The notes under the pieces are model-generated. The model did not search any database and was not told the DNA's origin. It saw only the letters and a list, made by a program, of their open reading frames with translations. Positions 27,375-36,723 of a stretch of DNA of 64,000 nt are shown here, one piece after another (the first letter of the stretch is position 1; every line of letters begins with the position of its first letter). Both the position numbers and the translations under genes were made by a program. Origin of the DNA: Chryseobacterium sp. MA9 (GTDB lineage: Bacteria; Bacteroidota; Bacteroidia; Flavobacteriales; Weeksellaceae); contig NZ_CP075170.1 of the NCBI RefSeq assembly GCF_024399315.1, positions 62,001 through 126,000 of the forward strand, given 5' to 3'.

Positions 27375-28388
27375 ATGAGTGTAAAGGTTCCCAGATTTAT
27401 TTTGAAGATTCAAGAGTTTTTTGACAGCATCCATATTCCTGTTTTGGGAATATCGCTTTGGCAGATGTTTCAGATCTATATCTCCGGGATTTTCAAAGGT
27501 AAAATTGGTAGAAAAGCAGCTGCAATTTCCTGGAGCTTTACCATAAGCCTTTTTCCGTTTATTCTGTTCTTGCTTTCCGTTTTGCCTTATATGCCGCATT
27601 ATGATAAACTGCAGTTCTATATTTTTGATGTGCTAATGCATAATGTTTTCCCTTCAAATATGGAAGGAGATGTAAGAGGGTATATAGAAAATAATATTAT
27701 TCCAAATATGAGAGGGATCAGTAATCTGACCATTGTTCTGGCACTTATTTTTGCCACGAACGGTACATTTTCCCTGATCAATGGTTTTAATGAAAATACA
27801 GATGAAAAACTGAGTGATGTAAAGGAATTTATTCTTTCATTCTTTATTACAATAGGCTTTATCACTATTGTTTTTTTAGCACTTTTCGGCGTGTATTATG
27901 TGGAAGTTGTGATGAAGCTTTTTACACCAGCTTATGATATTACCTGGCTTGTAGATAACCTCTCCAGTATTATAGGATTCGTTTCTTTTCCTCTTTTTTA
28001 CTTTATTCTTCTGACTTTATTTTACTGGCTGGGAACCGTGAAGATTACACGATTCCGACAAGCAGTTCCCGGTGCTATTTTAACCACGATACTCTTCGTT
28101 GTTACTACTTATATTTTTGCTATTTATGTAAAGGATATTGCTCGTTATAATGTTCTTTATGGATCCATCGGAAGTATGATTCTGCTGATGGTTTGGGTGA
28201 ATGTAAATGTATATCTGCTTTTATTCGGTAATGAACTGAATATGGCCATCAGAAAGCTCAGAATTGAAAAACTGCTGTCTGATGAGATCCAGAGAGAAAC
28301 CATACACTATCACACCCAGATTACAGAACCTGACTTCGAGGGTGATGAAGAGCATAAAAGAAAACTGGAAACCCCAAAGAAAGACTAA
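27375..28388 (+). CDS. YihY/virulence-factor-BrkB family membrane protein
   Basis: A 337-residue inner-membrane protein with about six helices of the YihY (former BrkB/RNase BN) family. Typical segments are KIGRKAAAISWSFTISLFPFILFL (about 35-60), FATNGTFSLINGFN and GSIGSMILLMVWVNVNVYLLLFGNELN (about 255-285). The family is not a ribonuclease despite the old name; its function is unknown, with transport or envelope roles suggested. The last 4 bp overlap the end of the convergent nhaA gene, so both stop codons interlock and no terminator separates them. Confidence 0.88.
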   Translation: MSVKVPRFILKIQEFFDSIHIPVLGISLWQMFQIYISGIFKGKIGRKAAAISWSFTISLFPFILFLLSVLPYMPHYDKLQFYIFDVLMHNVFPSNMEGDVRGYIENNIIPNMRGISNLTIVLALIFATNGTFSLINGFNENTDEKLSDVKEFILSFFITIGFITIVFLALFGVYYVEVVMKLFTPAYDITWLVDNLSSIIGFVSFPLFYFILLTLFYWLGTVKITRFRQAVPGAILTTILFVVTTYIFAIYVKDIARYNVLYGSIGSMILLMVWVNVNVYLLLFGNELNMAIRKLRIEKLLSDEIQRETIHYHTQITEPDFEGDEEHKRKLETPKKD

Positions 28389-29563
28389 TTCTCTTCCAGT
28401 TCAGGGTTTTCTTTTGAACTTATACTTAATATGGTAAATCCTGCAATAGCAGCTATAAAGGAGGCAATCAAAATAGCAAATTTCGCTTCATCCTGAATAG
28501 GAATTTCTCCTTTAAAGGAAAGCAATGCGATAAAAATGGACATAGTAAATCCAATTCCGGCCAATAGACCTACGCCAATCATTTGAAGCCAGTTGCTGTT
28601 TTGAGGCAGAGAACTAAGTTTTAATTTAATAGCAATCAGTGAAAACAGATTGATACCGATTAGTTTACCCAATACCAAACCACAAATAATTCCCAACCCT
28701 AATGTACTGGTAACACCGGCAACCATTTCACTGGAAAAAGTGATATTGGTATTCGTCAAAGCAAATACAGGCATGATCAGAAAGCTTACCGGAATGTGAA
28801 GCTTATGCTCCAGTTTTTCCAATGGTGATATTTCTACATTGGAAGCGTTGGTAGGTATTGAAAATGCAAGTAACACACCTGCTATGGTAGCGTGAATTCC
28901 GGAGTGATGAAGGAAATACCATAAAAACAGTCCGGGAATAATATAAAATATAGTTTTGGTTACTTTTAAAAAATTTAAAATAAAAAGCAGGGCAGTTACT
29001 CCAAAAGACAATAGGAGATAGCTCCAGTGAATTTGCTCAGTATAGAAAATTGCAATCACAAGAATAGCTCCAAGATCATCTACAATAGCCAATGCTGCTA
29101 AAAATATCTTGATAGAATTGGGAATCTTTTTTCCCAGCATCGAAATAATTGCCAGTGAAAAAGCAATATCCGTAGCCATGGGAATTCCCCAGCCATTGCC
29201 ATATTCTGTTCCGGTATTGAAAATACTGTAAATCACTGCCGGAACAAGCATTCCGCCTACAGCAGCAAAAATGGGAAGCGAAGCATTTTTAAAGGATGAA
29301 AGTTCACCTTCTACAAGCTCCCGTTTTATTTCAAGGCCTACGAGAAGGAAGAATACTGCCATCAATCCGTCATTAATCCAGATGCTCACAGGATATTCCA
29401 GTCCAAAAAGATGGGTACCCACTTCTTTGTCCAAAAAATGCTGGAAGTTTTCTGCAGCTGATGAATTGGCAATAAGCAATGAAACCAATACACAGAAAAT
29501 AAGAATAATTCCTGAAGACTGGCTATTGTTGAAAAATTTTTTAAAATATAGAGATAAATTCAT
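28385..29563 (-). CDS. nhaA: Na+/H+ antiporter NhaA
   Basis: A 392-residue electrogenic sodium/proton antiporter with about 12 helices, important for pH and sodium tolerance. The signature ATDIAFSLAIISMLGKKIP (about 130-148) and the following FLAALAIVDDLGAILVIAIFY, with the paired aspartates that carry the ions, are intact. The ending is family-like and the length is normal. It begins 2 bp after the rel stop codon, so antiporter and stringent-response enzyme are cotranscribed. The last 4 bp overlap the opposing YihY/BrkB gene. Confidence 0.95.
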   Translation of the reverse strand: MNLSLYFKKFFNNSQSSGIILIFCVLVSLLIANSSAAENFQHFLDKEVGTHLFGLEYPVSIWINDGLMAVFFLLVGLEIKRELVEGELSSFKNASLPIFAAVGGMLVPAVIYSIFNTGTEYGNGWGIPMATDIAFSLAIISMLGKKIPNSIKIFLAALAIVDDLGAILVIAIFYTEQIHWSYLLLSFGVTALLFILNFLKVTKTIFYIIPGLFLWYFLHHSGIHATIAGVLLAFSIPTNASNVEISPLEKLEHKLHIPVSFLIMPVFALTNTNITFSSEMVAGVTSTLGLGIICGLVLGKLIGINLFSLIAIKLKLSSLPQNSNWLQMIGVGLLAGIGFTMSIFIALLSFKGEIPIQDEAKFAILIASFIAAIAGFTILSISSKENPELEEN

Positions 29564-29565
29564 GT

Positions 29566-31776
29566 TTATGATTGTAGTCGTCTCACTCTTGAAACACCAT
29601 TAATATTTTTAAGTTTTTTGAAGGTCTCTTCCAGCTGGCCTTTATTTTTAACTTCGAGAATGATATTCCCTGTGAAAACCCCATTATTGGATTCAATAGA
29701 GAGACTTTTCATGTCCATACCCATACTTCCGCTGATGACAGTAGTGATATCATTGATCATACCCATTCTGTCAAGTCCTTCAATTTCAATTTTCACTCTG
29801 TTCTTAAAGCTTTCTGCATTGACCCATTTGGCAGGAATTACACGGTAGTCATACTGCGCTCTCAGGTTGATGGCATTTGGGCAGGTATCACTGTGAACTT
29901 TAATTCCGTCCGAAATGGTGATGAATCCGAAAATTTTGTCCCCTGGAATTACCGTACAGCATTTTGCATAACTGTAGTTTAGTTTTTCCTCATCTTTCCC
30001 AAAGATAATCATGTCAAGGTTTTCCTCTTTGGGTTCCTCGAAATGTTGATTTTTTGGCGGAGATTTTCTAAATCTGGACAGTAAATTGTTAAATACGTTT
30101 TTGCTTTCAATATATTTTCTCAAACTGCTGACATCGAGTTCGTTGCTTTGGAATTTAAGAAAAAGCTCTTGAGAAGATTTTAAATTAAAGAACTTTTGAA
30201 GTTTATTAATTTCTTCATCATTGAAATTGATTTTTGCATGACGCAGCTTTCTTTGCAGGATTTCTTTTCCTTCCTCTACCAGTTGGTTTTTCTGAGAGTT
30301 CAGATAACTTTTGATCTTTGATTTGGCCTTAGAAGTCACTACGAATTCCAGCCAGTCAGATTTTGGTTTCTGATTCTGCGAAGAAAGAATATCCACCTGA
30401 TCCCCGTTTTGAAGGATATAGGAAATAGGAACCAGTTTTCCATTGATTTTAGCTCCCAAACATTTCATTCCTAAGTCGGAATGGACTGAGAATGCAAAAT
30501 CCAGAGCAGTAGCATTGGTTGGGAGAATCTTAATTTCTCCTTTCGGGGTAAATACAAATACCTCTTTGGAGTATAAATTTAGCTTAATATTATCCAAAAG
30601 CTCCGAAGTAGAAAGGTTCTGCTGCTGTTCCAGAACTTCGCGGATTTCGGTTACCCATTTTTCAAAGTTTCTGTCATCAGAACTCTGTTTGTAGCCTTCT
30701 TTGTATTTGTAGTGAGCGGCAACACCTTTTTCAGCGATTTCATCCATACGCTCAGAACGGATCTGAACTTCAATCCATTTTCTGTCCGGACCTAAAACCG
30801 TTAAGTGTAAACTTTCGTATCCTGTAGAACGGGGCTGTGTAATCCAGTCACGCATTCTTGACGGATTACTGTGGTATACATCCGTAACAATAGAGTAGAT
30901 CTTCCATGCAAGAAATTTTTCATTTTTTGCATCTGATTTATAGATAATCCTGATAGCATAATTATCAAAAACCTCTTCAAAGGAAACTCCCTGCTTCAGC
31001 ATTTTTCTGTAAATAGAGGAAATAGCTTTTGCCCGGCCTTTGATTTTAAAGTTTAAGCCTTCTTCACGAAGTCTTTCTGATACTTCTTTCTTAAACTCTT
31101 CAATATATCTTTCACGGCTTTCCTTGGCGAGTTCCAATTTCTCGGTGATCTCGTTGTATACTTCGGGACTGTTATATTTTAAAGAAAGATCTTCCAGCTC
31201 AGATTTGATGTTGTACAATCCAAGACGGTGGGCCATCGGAGCGTAGATATAAACCGTTTCTGATGCGATTTTTTTCTGCTTGTCCGGAGCCATACTTTCC
31301 AGGGTCCTCATATTATGAAGACGGTCTGCAATTTTAATCAGAATAACTCTGAAATCCTCAGATAAAGTCAATAACAGTTTCCTGTAATTTTCAGATTGCA
31401 CAGAGATATTCTGGTGGTTCATGATGGAGATCTTAGTCAGCCCATTCACGATACTGGCGATCTTTTCTCCAAAGATTTTTTTCAGATCTTCGTAAGTATA
31501 ATCGGAATCTTCAATTACGTCATGCAAAAGGGCACAGGCAATAGAAGTAGCCCCCAAGCCAATCTCTGTTGCTACAATTTTAGCAACAGCAATAGGGTGG
31601 TAGATGTAAGGTTCTCCGGATTTTCTCCTTTGATCCTTGTGGGCATCCAATGCAATATCGAATGCCTTTCGGATGAGCTTGTTGTTTTCCTCATCCAATG
31701 TTCTGTATGTATTAGAAATCAGGTCCTTATATCTTGCAAGGATCTCCTTATTCTCTTGTTCTAAATCGTAACTCAT
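29566..31776 (-). CDS. rel: RelA/SpoT-type (p)ppGpp synthetase/hydrolase
   Basis: A 736-residue long RSH protein that makes and degrades the alarmone (p)ppGpp. Domains in order: HD hydrolase (about 45-200, with the ALLHDVIEDSDYT motif), synthetase (about 235-400, with TGYESLHLTV and EVQIRSERMDEIAE), TGS (about 405-470, VFTPKGEIKILP), helical and zinc-finger-like region (ending in a YAKCCTVIPGD motif with two cysteines) and a C-terminal ACT domain (about 660-736). Both catalytic domains look intact, so it is bifunctional. It is the first gene of rel-nhaA. Confidence 0.95.
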   Translation of the reverse strand: MSYDLEQENKEILARYKDLISNTYRTLDEENNKLIRKAFDIALDAHKDQRRKSGEPYIYHPIAVAKIVATEIGLGATSIACALLHDVIEDSDYTYEDLKKIFGEKIASIVNGLTKISIMNHQNISVQSENYRKLLLTLSEDFRVILIKIADRLHNMRTLESMAPDKQKKIASETVYIYAPMAHRLGLYNIKSELEDLSLKYNSPEVYNEITEKLELAKESRERYIEEFKKEVSERLREEGLNFKIKGRAKAISSIYRKMLKQGVSFEEVFDNYAIRIIYKSDAKNEKFLAWKIYSIVTDVYHSNPSRMRDWITQPRSTGYESLHLTVLGPDRKWIEVQIRSERMDEIAEKGVAAHYKYKEGYKQSSDDRNFEKWVTEIREVLEQQQNLSTSELLDNIKLNLYSKEVFVFTPKGEIKILPTNATALDFAFSVHSDLGMKCLGAKINGKLVPISYILQNGDQVDILSSQNQKPKSDWLEFVVTSKAKSKIKSYLNSQKNQLVEEGKEILQRKLRHAKINFNDEEINKLQKFFNLKSSQELFLKFQSNELDVSSLRKYIESKNVFNNLLSRFRKSPPKNQHFEEPKEENLDMIIFGKDEEKLNYSYAKCCTVIPGDKIFGFITISDGIKVHSDTCPNAINLRAQYDYRVIPAKWVNAESFKNRVKIEIEGLDRMGMINDITTVISGSMGMDMKSLSIESNNGVFTGNIILEVKNKGQLEETFKKLKNINGVSRVRRLQS

Positions 31777-31830
31777 TTGTGCACGTGCCTATAATAAGAC
31801 GAAAATACGAAATTTTTTAGTTTTTTCAAA

Positions 31831-31862
31831 GATAAAAGATCCGCAGAATACACTGCGGATCT
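31831..31862 (-). terminator. Intrinsic terminator of the small unknown gene
   Basis: A 10-bp perfect stem (31837-31846 with 31853-31862), six-base loop, with TTTTATC following on the minus strand. It ends transcription of the gene at 31886-32251 before rel. Confidence 0.8.
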
Positions 31863-31885
31863 CCGGCTATTAGATTTTATATCGA

Positions 31886-32251
31886 TTAGAATTTAACTTC
31901 AGAATTCATACCGTCACTTGATGTTTTGATTTTAATATCAGGGCTGTTCTGAATTTCAGCTCTGTTTCTTGCATCAATATACTTTTTAATGGTATCATAA
32001 TTCGTTTCATTGATATTCATGTTTTCAAATAGGTATGATTTCAATGCTGCATTCTGAATAAATGCGCTCCGTGCAAGGTCAATCTGATTGATATCATTTA
32101 CGGTAACACTTGCCAGATATTGGGAATTATTAGAACCACTGTTAAGATACACAATGTAATCTGAGTTTTCAAATCCTGAATTTTCCAGATCACTTTCCAG
32201 TTTTTTGTAGTCGCTGTGATAATCAAATAGTCCAGCTAATATATGTGACAT
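31886..32251 (-). CDS. Small conserved-looking cytoplasmic protein, unknown
   Basis: A 121-residue soluble protein. The N-terminal 75 residues look like a small ferredoxin-like alpha/beta domain (MSHILAGLFDYHSDYKKLESDLENSGF, then a beta strand SDYIVYLNSGS and LASVTVNDINQIDLARSAF), similar in style to heat- or stress-induced YflT-type domains. The C-terminal 35 residues are charged and probably disordered. It is monocistronic with its own terminator, located between rel and the RHS gene. No firm family assignment. Confidence 0.65.
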   Translation of the reverse strand: MSHILAGLFDYHSDYKKLESDLENSGFENSDYIVYLNSGSNNSQYLASVTVNDINQIDLARSAFIQNAALKSYLFENMNINETNYDTIKKYIDARNRAEIQNSPDIKIKTSSDGMNSEVKF

Positions 32252-32740
32252 AGTTAATTGGTTTTAAAGTTATGACTAAAGTTAGTAATAATTTTCTGAT
32301 TATCATTGCGTTTAAGGTAATATAATTTGTTAATTAATATTCTATTTTTAATAGACTGGGACAATATTTGAGAATAATCATTGAACGGGTGTTTAATTTT
32401 AACAATTGGATAATATTGGGTTTAGCGAAATCTTTGATACTATAACGCATAGCTTTATGAGCTAGCGGCATTTGGATAACAGCTTAAATAAAATAAAATT
32501 ACTGCCAACACAGTAGTTTTTTCTGTTTCCTCTATGGATACGAGCGAAACGCTTACGTCAGCCGGGAGGAGATTGAATATTAATTCATATGCATTCCAAT
32601 ACCGGGGAAGTATTCTGAAAATGTAACACTCTACTTATTGTCAAAATCTCCATTAATAATTATATTATCAATTCCTTTTCTTAAATTAAATTTCATTTTC
32701 CCCTTTTTATCTTTTGCTGTATTTTTCCTCCTGCTAATGT
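32252..32740. other. Gene-poor region between the RHS gene and the small unknown gene
   Basis: About 490 bp. The part near 32520-32640 is less AT-rich and keeps an open minus-strand frame of about 55 codons without a start (segment RYWNAYELIFNLLPADVSVSL), which may be a decayed coding remnant downstream of the RHS gene. The part near 32280-32400 is AT-rich and probably holds the promoter of the small gene at 32251. No RNA gene or insertion sequence was seen. Confidence 0.45.
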
Positions 32741-35700
32741 TTAGTTTTTATAATTGTATTTCGTCTCCTTCAACAATTTACCGTCCATGTTGATCACTTT
32801 TTCAAGTCGGCCTGCGGAATCATAAATATAATTTTCTCTGATTCCTGATGGAGGAGTAATGGTGGTTACCCCAATTAAAGCATCGTGTGTGTAAGTTGTA
32901 ATTTGAGGTATTCTTCTCGGTAGGGCTTCAACTGCTTTTCTGAAAGTAATCAAATCATTAATTAAGACAGATTCATTAGCCGGATTGGCTGCGTCAGCAT
33001 TGGAAGAATTTACCACTGCTGTAATGATAGCATCCGGAATTTCACTTAAAGTAATCCCTACAATTTTAGCAATAGGAAGGGTTTTATTATACCCCCAGAT
33101 AATAACTGTTGAAACTCCGTCTCTTGCGGTATATTGCAGTATGTTTCCCATTTCATCATATTTATCATACGAAACCTCTTTCGAAATTGTATTTGATAAA
33201 TCAGTAGAATTAATCTGGTAAGGTAATGCCAGCCCTGAAGTTTTTGTATCTGCATCGGCCTGGCTTATCGGATATAGAGACTCCACTTTAGAAATTGTTT
33301 CCCCATTTTTTTTGATTTCTGTTTCTAAAGGAATCCCAATCATATTTTTACTAATCATCAACTGGTTACCTTTTTCTGAAGCGTATTGATAGGCTGTTTC
33401 TGTTATTGTATTATCAGAATAGGTTATCTTATTGCGGGTAAGATAATCTAAAGTATTATAAGTATTATCCTGAATTTGTTTTACAGAATGCTGATTTGGA
33501 TAGTACTGAATTTGCTCTTCTTGAATCATATTAGTAGTTCCTACCAGTTCAGAATAGCTAATCTGTTGTAAAAACGAACTTACATCAGTTCCAAATACAG
33601 AAGCCGCGCCTCCACCTCCATTTGCTGCTATAACATAAGATAAATAAGTAGGATATTTACCTCCGTACAAATAATATCCTGCCGACCCTTTCTGCTTGGC
33701 TTCAAATCCCACGCCGGTAGAAATCATAAACGAATTAAAATTATACTGAAATTTTGATTCGGATAGAAGTGTATTATTTTGATTATATACTTTTTTGTTG
33801 AGCAGATTTCCTCTCATAAAATCATAATTCGGTACAGGAATAAAAGGTGGTTGGCCGGAAGGAGAATATAGGTTTGGTTTATCTATAGGAGACGTATATT
33901 GATATACCGTTTTTCCTTTACCACTTTCATAAACTGATACATATTGATATCCTATATCACTGCCTTTTGTTTTTTGTGCAGCAAGATAATCTCTGCTGGA
34001 TGTTCTGGTAAGTTCTGCTGAAAAATCCTCTGTAGTTATTCCTTGTCCAAAAGCGTATTCCAGAATGGTGCGATAAGATTCATCATAAGAAGTTATAGGT
34101 AAGGGAAAAACCAGGGCACCAGTGCTCTTTTTAGAATCATTCAGATCCTGATAATTAAAATTCATAATTCTATCCGGAGTACTCTCATTGTCAGTGGAAA
34201 AGTATCTGATATTTCCAATGCGGATTCCCCTATTATCAAATAAAAATTTGTAATTATTTGAGTTTCTTACACTATAGGTTGAGTGGAAATTAGACAAGAA
34301 ATCCGGATAATTATTATTATCTAACTTTACCAGTTTAAAATAATATTCCCCAGCAGATAACTGCCTCTCAACTGAAGCGGGTGCCTGAAGGTTTTGATCA
34401 AAAGCACTTCCAAAATCAGCTCCAGGGATGTAAATGTAATTATTCCCTTCCTTTCTGTATATTTTTATCAGCCAGCTGTATGGATCTATTTGTGAAGAAT
34501 TAATATTAATACTTACATTGGTCTGGTTAATAAAACTAAAAGCAAATTTATACCCCTGATTAAAGTTATTAAAAGATACATCTGTATTATAAGTATCCCA
34601 ATTTAAGGGATTACCATCAAAATTTGTAATTTCTTCTGCTCCTGTTGCCTGGTCCGAAGTTGTCTGCGGTTTATAACTGTAGGTATTAGATTCAAATACA
34701 AATTCTACTTTTCCTTTTGTTGGATATATAATTGACTGTAAAACTTCAGCTGAAGGACATTTTGTAAAAGCAAGATTTCCCGCACAGGAAAAAAAGCGAT
34801 CATTACCTGCTACCAACTCAGGATAAGAAGGAAGTATTATTCCACTGTCTCCATAATATCCAAAAGTATATTTCTGATTTAGTATATAGTTATTATCTTT
34901 TTTATTTTTCTTCTCAACAGAACTTAGAAATAATCTTTTGGAAATTCCCTTATTTTTATAATTGTAATTAAAGTCATAGCTTTCATCGTATTGTCCATCT
35001 TTACTTTTTATAATGACTCTCTTAAGGCTAGGTTGATTGGACCCTACTTCAAAATTACTATCTTGTCTACCATACTCGTACTCAAAATTTATCTTTCCTC
35101 TGTCAACCACTTCTATCTCTTGCAGTGATCGTGATTCTGTTCTAGTAGTTGTCATATGATTTTCACTTTTTCTTGGAAGTGAAGATTCATTAGCTATTAT
35201 ACCCGAAGCCTGCTGGTCTATAGTAGACACATATCGGTTACTGTACCAAACTCTGTCTGCTGTTACTATTGTTGTAGGAGCCGCGTAGCTTAATCTTACA
35301 ACATCCTGTTCATTTTTTTTGATTTTACTTAGATGATAGGCACTGTTATAGTTGTTTACCAATGTAGATCCGTCAGTATATAACTGTCCAAATAAACCCT
35401 CCGAGCTGGATAGTTTATTCATTGTAGACTTTTCCGTCACATCAAAAATAAAGACATTTCCCTGATCATCAGTAATCTCAAAGGACAAAGGCTCAAATGC
35501 AGACCTAGTATCAACAGTTATACTATGATTAACCTTTATTTTAAGATTATTTTTATCCAACTTCACAGCCTGTAAGATATTTCCAACTTTCTTCACAATA
35601 AATCTACCGGTATAGTTCATGAAATTATACTGATACAAGTCATATTGTGAATCATATTTATTGCCAAAATAAGTATCAAATGCATATTGATTGATATCGA

Positions 35701-36184
35701 TAAACTGTGAAGCTAAATTAGGGTCATCAATAATCATATGAAAATAATTTTTCCTACTTGCAATACTGCTTGTAAGCTCATCATAATATATTCCAATTTT
35801 TACTTTATTGGCTGAAAGTGAAACAGTCATCTCATCAGGACTTCCTACTATAGTTCTCGAAATAGATCCTCCAGCCAATAAACTCCAGCCTAATCCCACT
35901 TCACCTGCTTTTGAATCTGATTTAGCATTATAGATATGATATTTTAATGCTATATTTATTGGGATGTTGGGGATTGATGTAGGTATACTTCCTAGAGGAA
36001 AAGATATATCAGGAACCCCTGTATAGTTATTCACTGGAACTTCTTCAAATTTCATCAAGTTTGCTACAGAAGGAGCTGCAGGTATTACATCAGGTAAGTA
36101 TTGTTTCATGTTTTCAGAACTTAATTTCTGACTGTAAGCAAGGCTTGAACTTAGTAAATATATTGTGAATATCTTTTTTTTCAT
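32741..36184 (-). CDS. Large secreted RHS-repeat-type protein
   Basis: A 1147-residue exported protein with a signal peptide (MKKKIFTIYLLSSSLAYSQ), then a long beta-rich shell region typical of Bacteroidota RHS/YD proteins (VNNYTGVPDISFPLGSIP near 55-72, GLGWSLLAGGSISR near 100-113). YD-repeat-like units such as YDKYDEMGNILQYTARDG and YDSAGRLEKVINMDG lie at the C-terminus. The protein ends right after KYNYKN, with no RHS core PxxxxDPxGL motif and no toxin domain. It could be a naked shell, an adhesin or the conserved part of a system that lost its variable tip. It stands alone between two gene-poor regions. Confidence 0.8.
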   Translation of the reverse strand: MKKKIFTIYLLSSSLAYSQKLSSENMKQYLPDVIPAAPSVANLMKFEEVPVNNYTGVPDISFPLGSIPTSIPNIPINIALKYHIYNAKSDSKAGEVGLGWSLLAGGSISRTIVGSPDEMTVSLSANKVKIGIYYDELTSSIASRKNYFHMIIDDPNLASQFIDINQYAFDTYFGNKYDSQYDLYQYNFMNYTGRFIVKKVGNILQAVKLDKNNLKIKVNHSITVDTRSAFEPLSFEITDDQGNVFIFDVTEKSTMNKLSSSEGLFGQLYTDGSTLVNNYNSAYHLSKIKKNEQDVVRLSYAAPTTIVTADRVWYSNRYVSTIDQQASGIIANESSLPRKSENHMTTTRTESRSLQEIEVVDRGKINFEYEYGRQDSNFEVGSNQPSLKRVIIKSKDGQYDESYDFNYNYKNKGISKRLFLSSVEKKNKKDNNYILNQKYTFGYYGDSGIILPSYPELVAGNDRFFSCAGNLAFTKCPSAEVLQSIIYPTKGKVEFVFESNTYSYKPQTTSDQATGAEEITNFDGNPLNWDTYNTDVSFNNFNQGYKFAFSFINQTNVSININSSQIDPYSWLIKIYRKEGNNYIYIPGADFGSAFDQNLQAPASVERQLSAGEYYFKLVKLDNNNYPDFLSNFHSTYSVRNSNNYKFLFDNRGIRIGNIRYFSTDNESTPDRIMNFNYQDLNDSKKSTGALVFPLPITSYDESYRTILEYAFGQGITTEDFSAELTRTSSRDYLAAQKTKGSDIGYQYVSVYESGKGKTVYQYTSPIDKPNLYSPSGQPPFIPVPNYDFMRGNLLNKKVYNQNNTLLSESKFQYNFNSFMISTGVGFEAKQKGSAGYYLYGGKYPTYLSYVIAANGGGGAASVFGTDVSSFLQQISYSELVGTTNMIQEEQIQYYPNQHSVKQIQDNTYNTLDYLTRNKITYSDNTITETAYQYASEKGNQLMISKNMIGIPLETEIKKNGETISKVESLYPISQADADTKTSGLALPYQINSTDLSNTISKEVSYDKYDEMGNILQYTARDGVSTVIIWGYNKTLPIAKIVGITLSEIPDAIITAVVNSSNADAANPANESVLINDLITFRKAVEALPRRIPQITTYTHDALIGVTTITPPSGIRENYIYDSAGRLEKVINMDGKLLKETKYNYKN

Positions 36185-36266
36185 TTTAATTTATTTTTTT
36201 TTTACAATCTTACATTTGCTTTTTATTCCCATTATTTTAATTCTGTAAGTTTTAGATTTGGATATC

Positions 36267-36291
36267 CTGTAAAAACATAAGCTTTTTACAG
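36267..36291. repeat. Hairpin upstream of the RHS gene
   Basis: CTGTAAAAA (36267-36275) pairs perfectly with TTTTTACAG (36283-36291) over a 7-base loop. It lies about 85-110 bp upstream of the RHS start, and a second palindrome, AAAGCCATGGCTTT, is at 36309-36322. Confidence 0.5.
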
Positions 36292-36367
36292 ATTTTGTAT
36301 TGCACTGTAAAGCCATGGCTTTTATCTAAAGATTACAACTTATTACTTCAAATAGAACTTCCAGTAA

Positions 36368-36457
36368 TCAGATATTGCTGATCAATAGTTGTAGTATCTG
36401 GGCAGAGATACCCATGGCTGTGCATAAAGTAAATGCACTGATATAGAACTTTTTCAT
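36368..36457 (-). pseudogene. Signal-peptide relic or very small secreted peptide
   Basis: A 29-codon minus-strand frame whose first 20 residues are a textbook signal peptide (MKKFYISAFTLCTAMGISAQ), followed by only nine residues before a stop. It lies 184 bp upstream of the RHS gene in the same orientation. The simplest reading is the front end of a deleted or frameshifted secreted protein. A genuine short secreted peptide is also possible. Confidence 0.5.
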
Positions 36458-36665
36458 TTCAATGTTGTTTTCTGAGTTATTAATTAGAAATTTTGCGAAT
36501 TTAACATTTTTTAAGATATCAAAATTACTTTAATGTGATATGCTGTAAATCATACTATTAATTATTTAAATCTCTTTATTTATAATAAAATTTGTTTTAT
36601 GATGATGTAAAATTATCTTTATGAGGCGACAAAACTTGTCGTAACTTTTTAAAGTGCAAATACCA

Positions 36666-36696
36666 CAAAAAAACCCCGAAAAATAACTTTCAGGGC
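36666..36696 (-). terminator. Intrinsic terminator after acs
   Basis: An 8-bp stem (36674-36681 with 36688-36695, one G-T pair) with a run of T on the minus strand, 28 bp past the acs stop codon. Confidence 0.75.
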
Positions 36697-36723
36697 TTTC
36701 ATTGGTTAAAAAATTGAATACAT

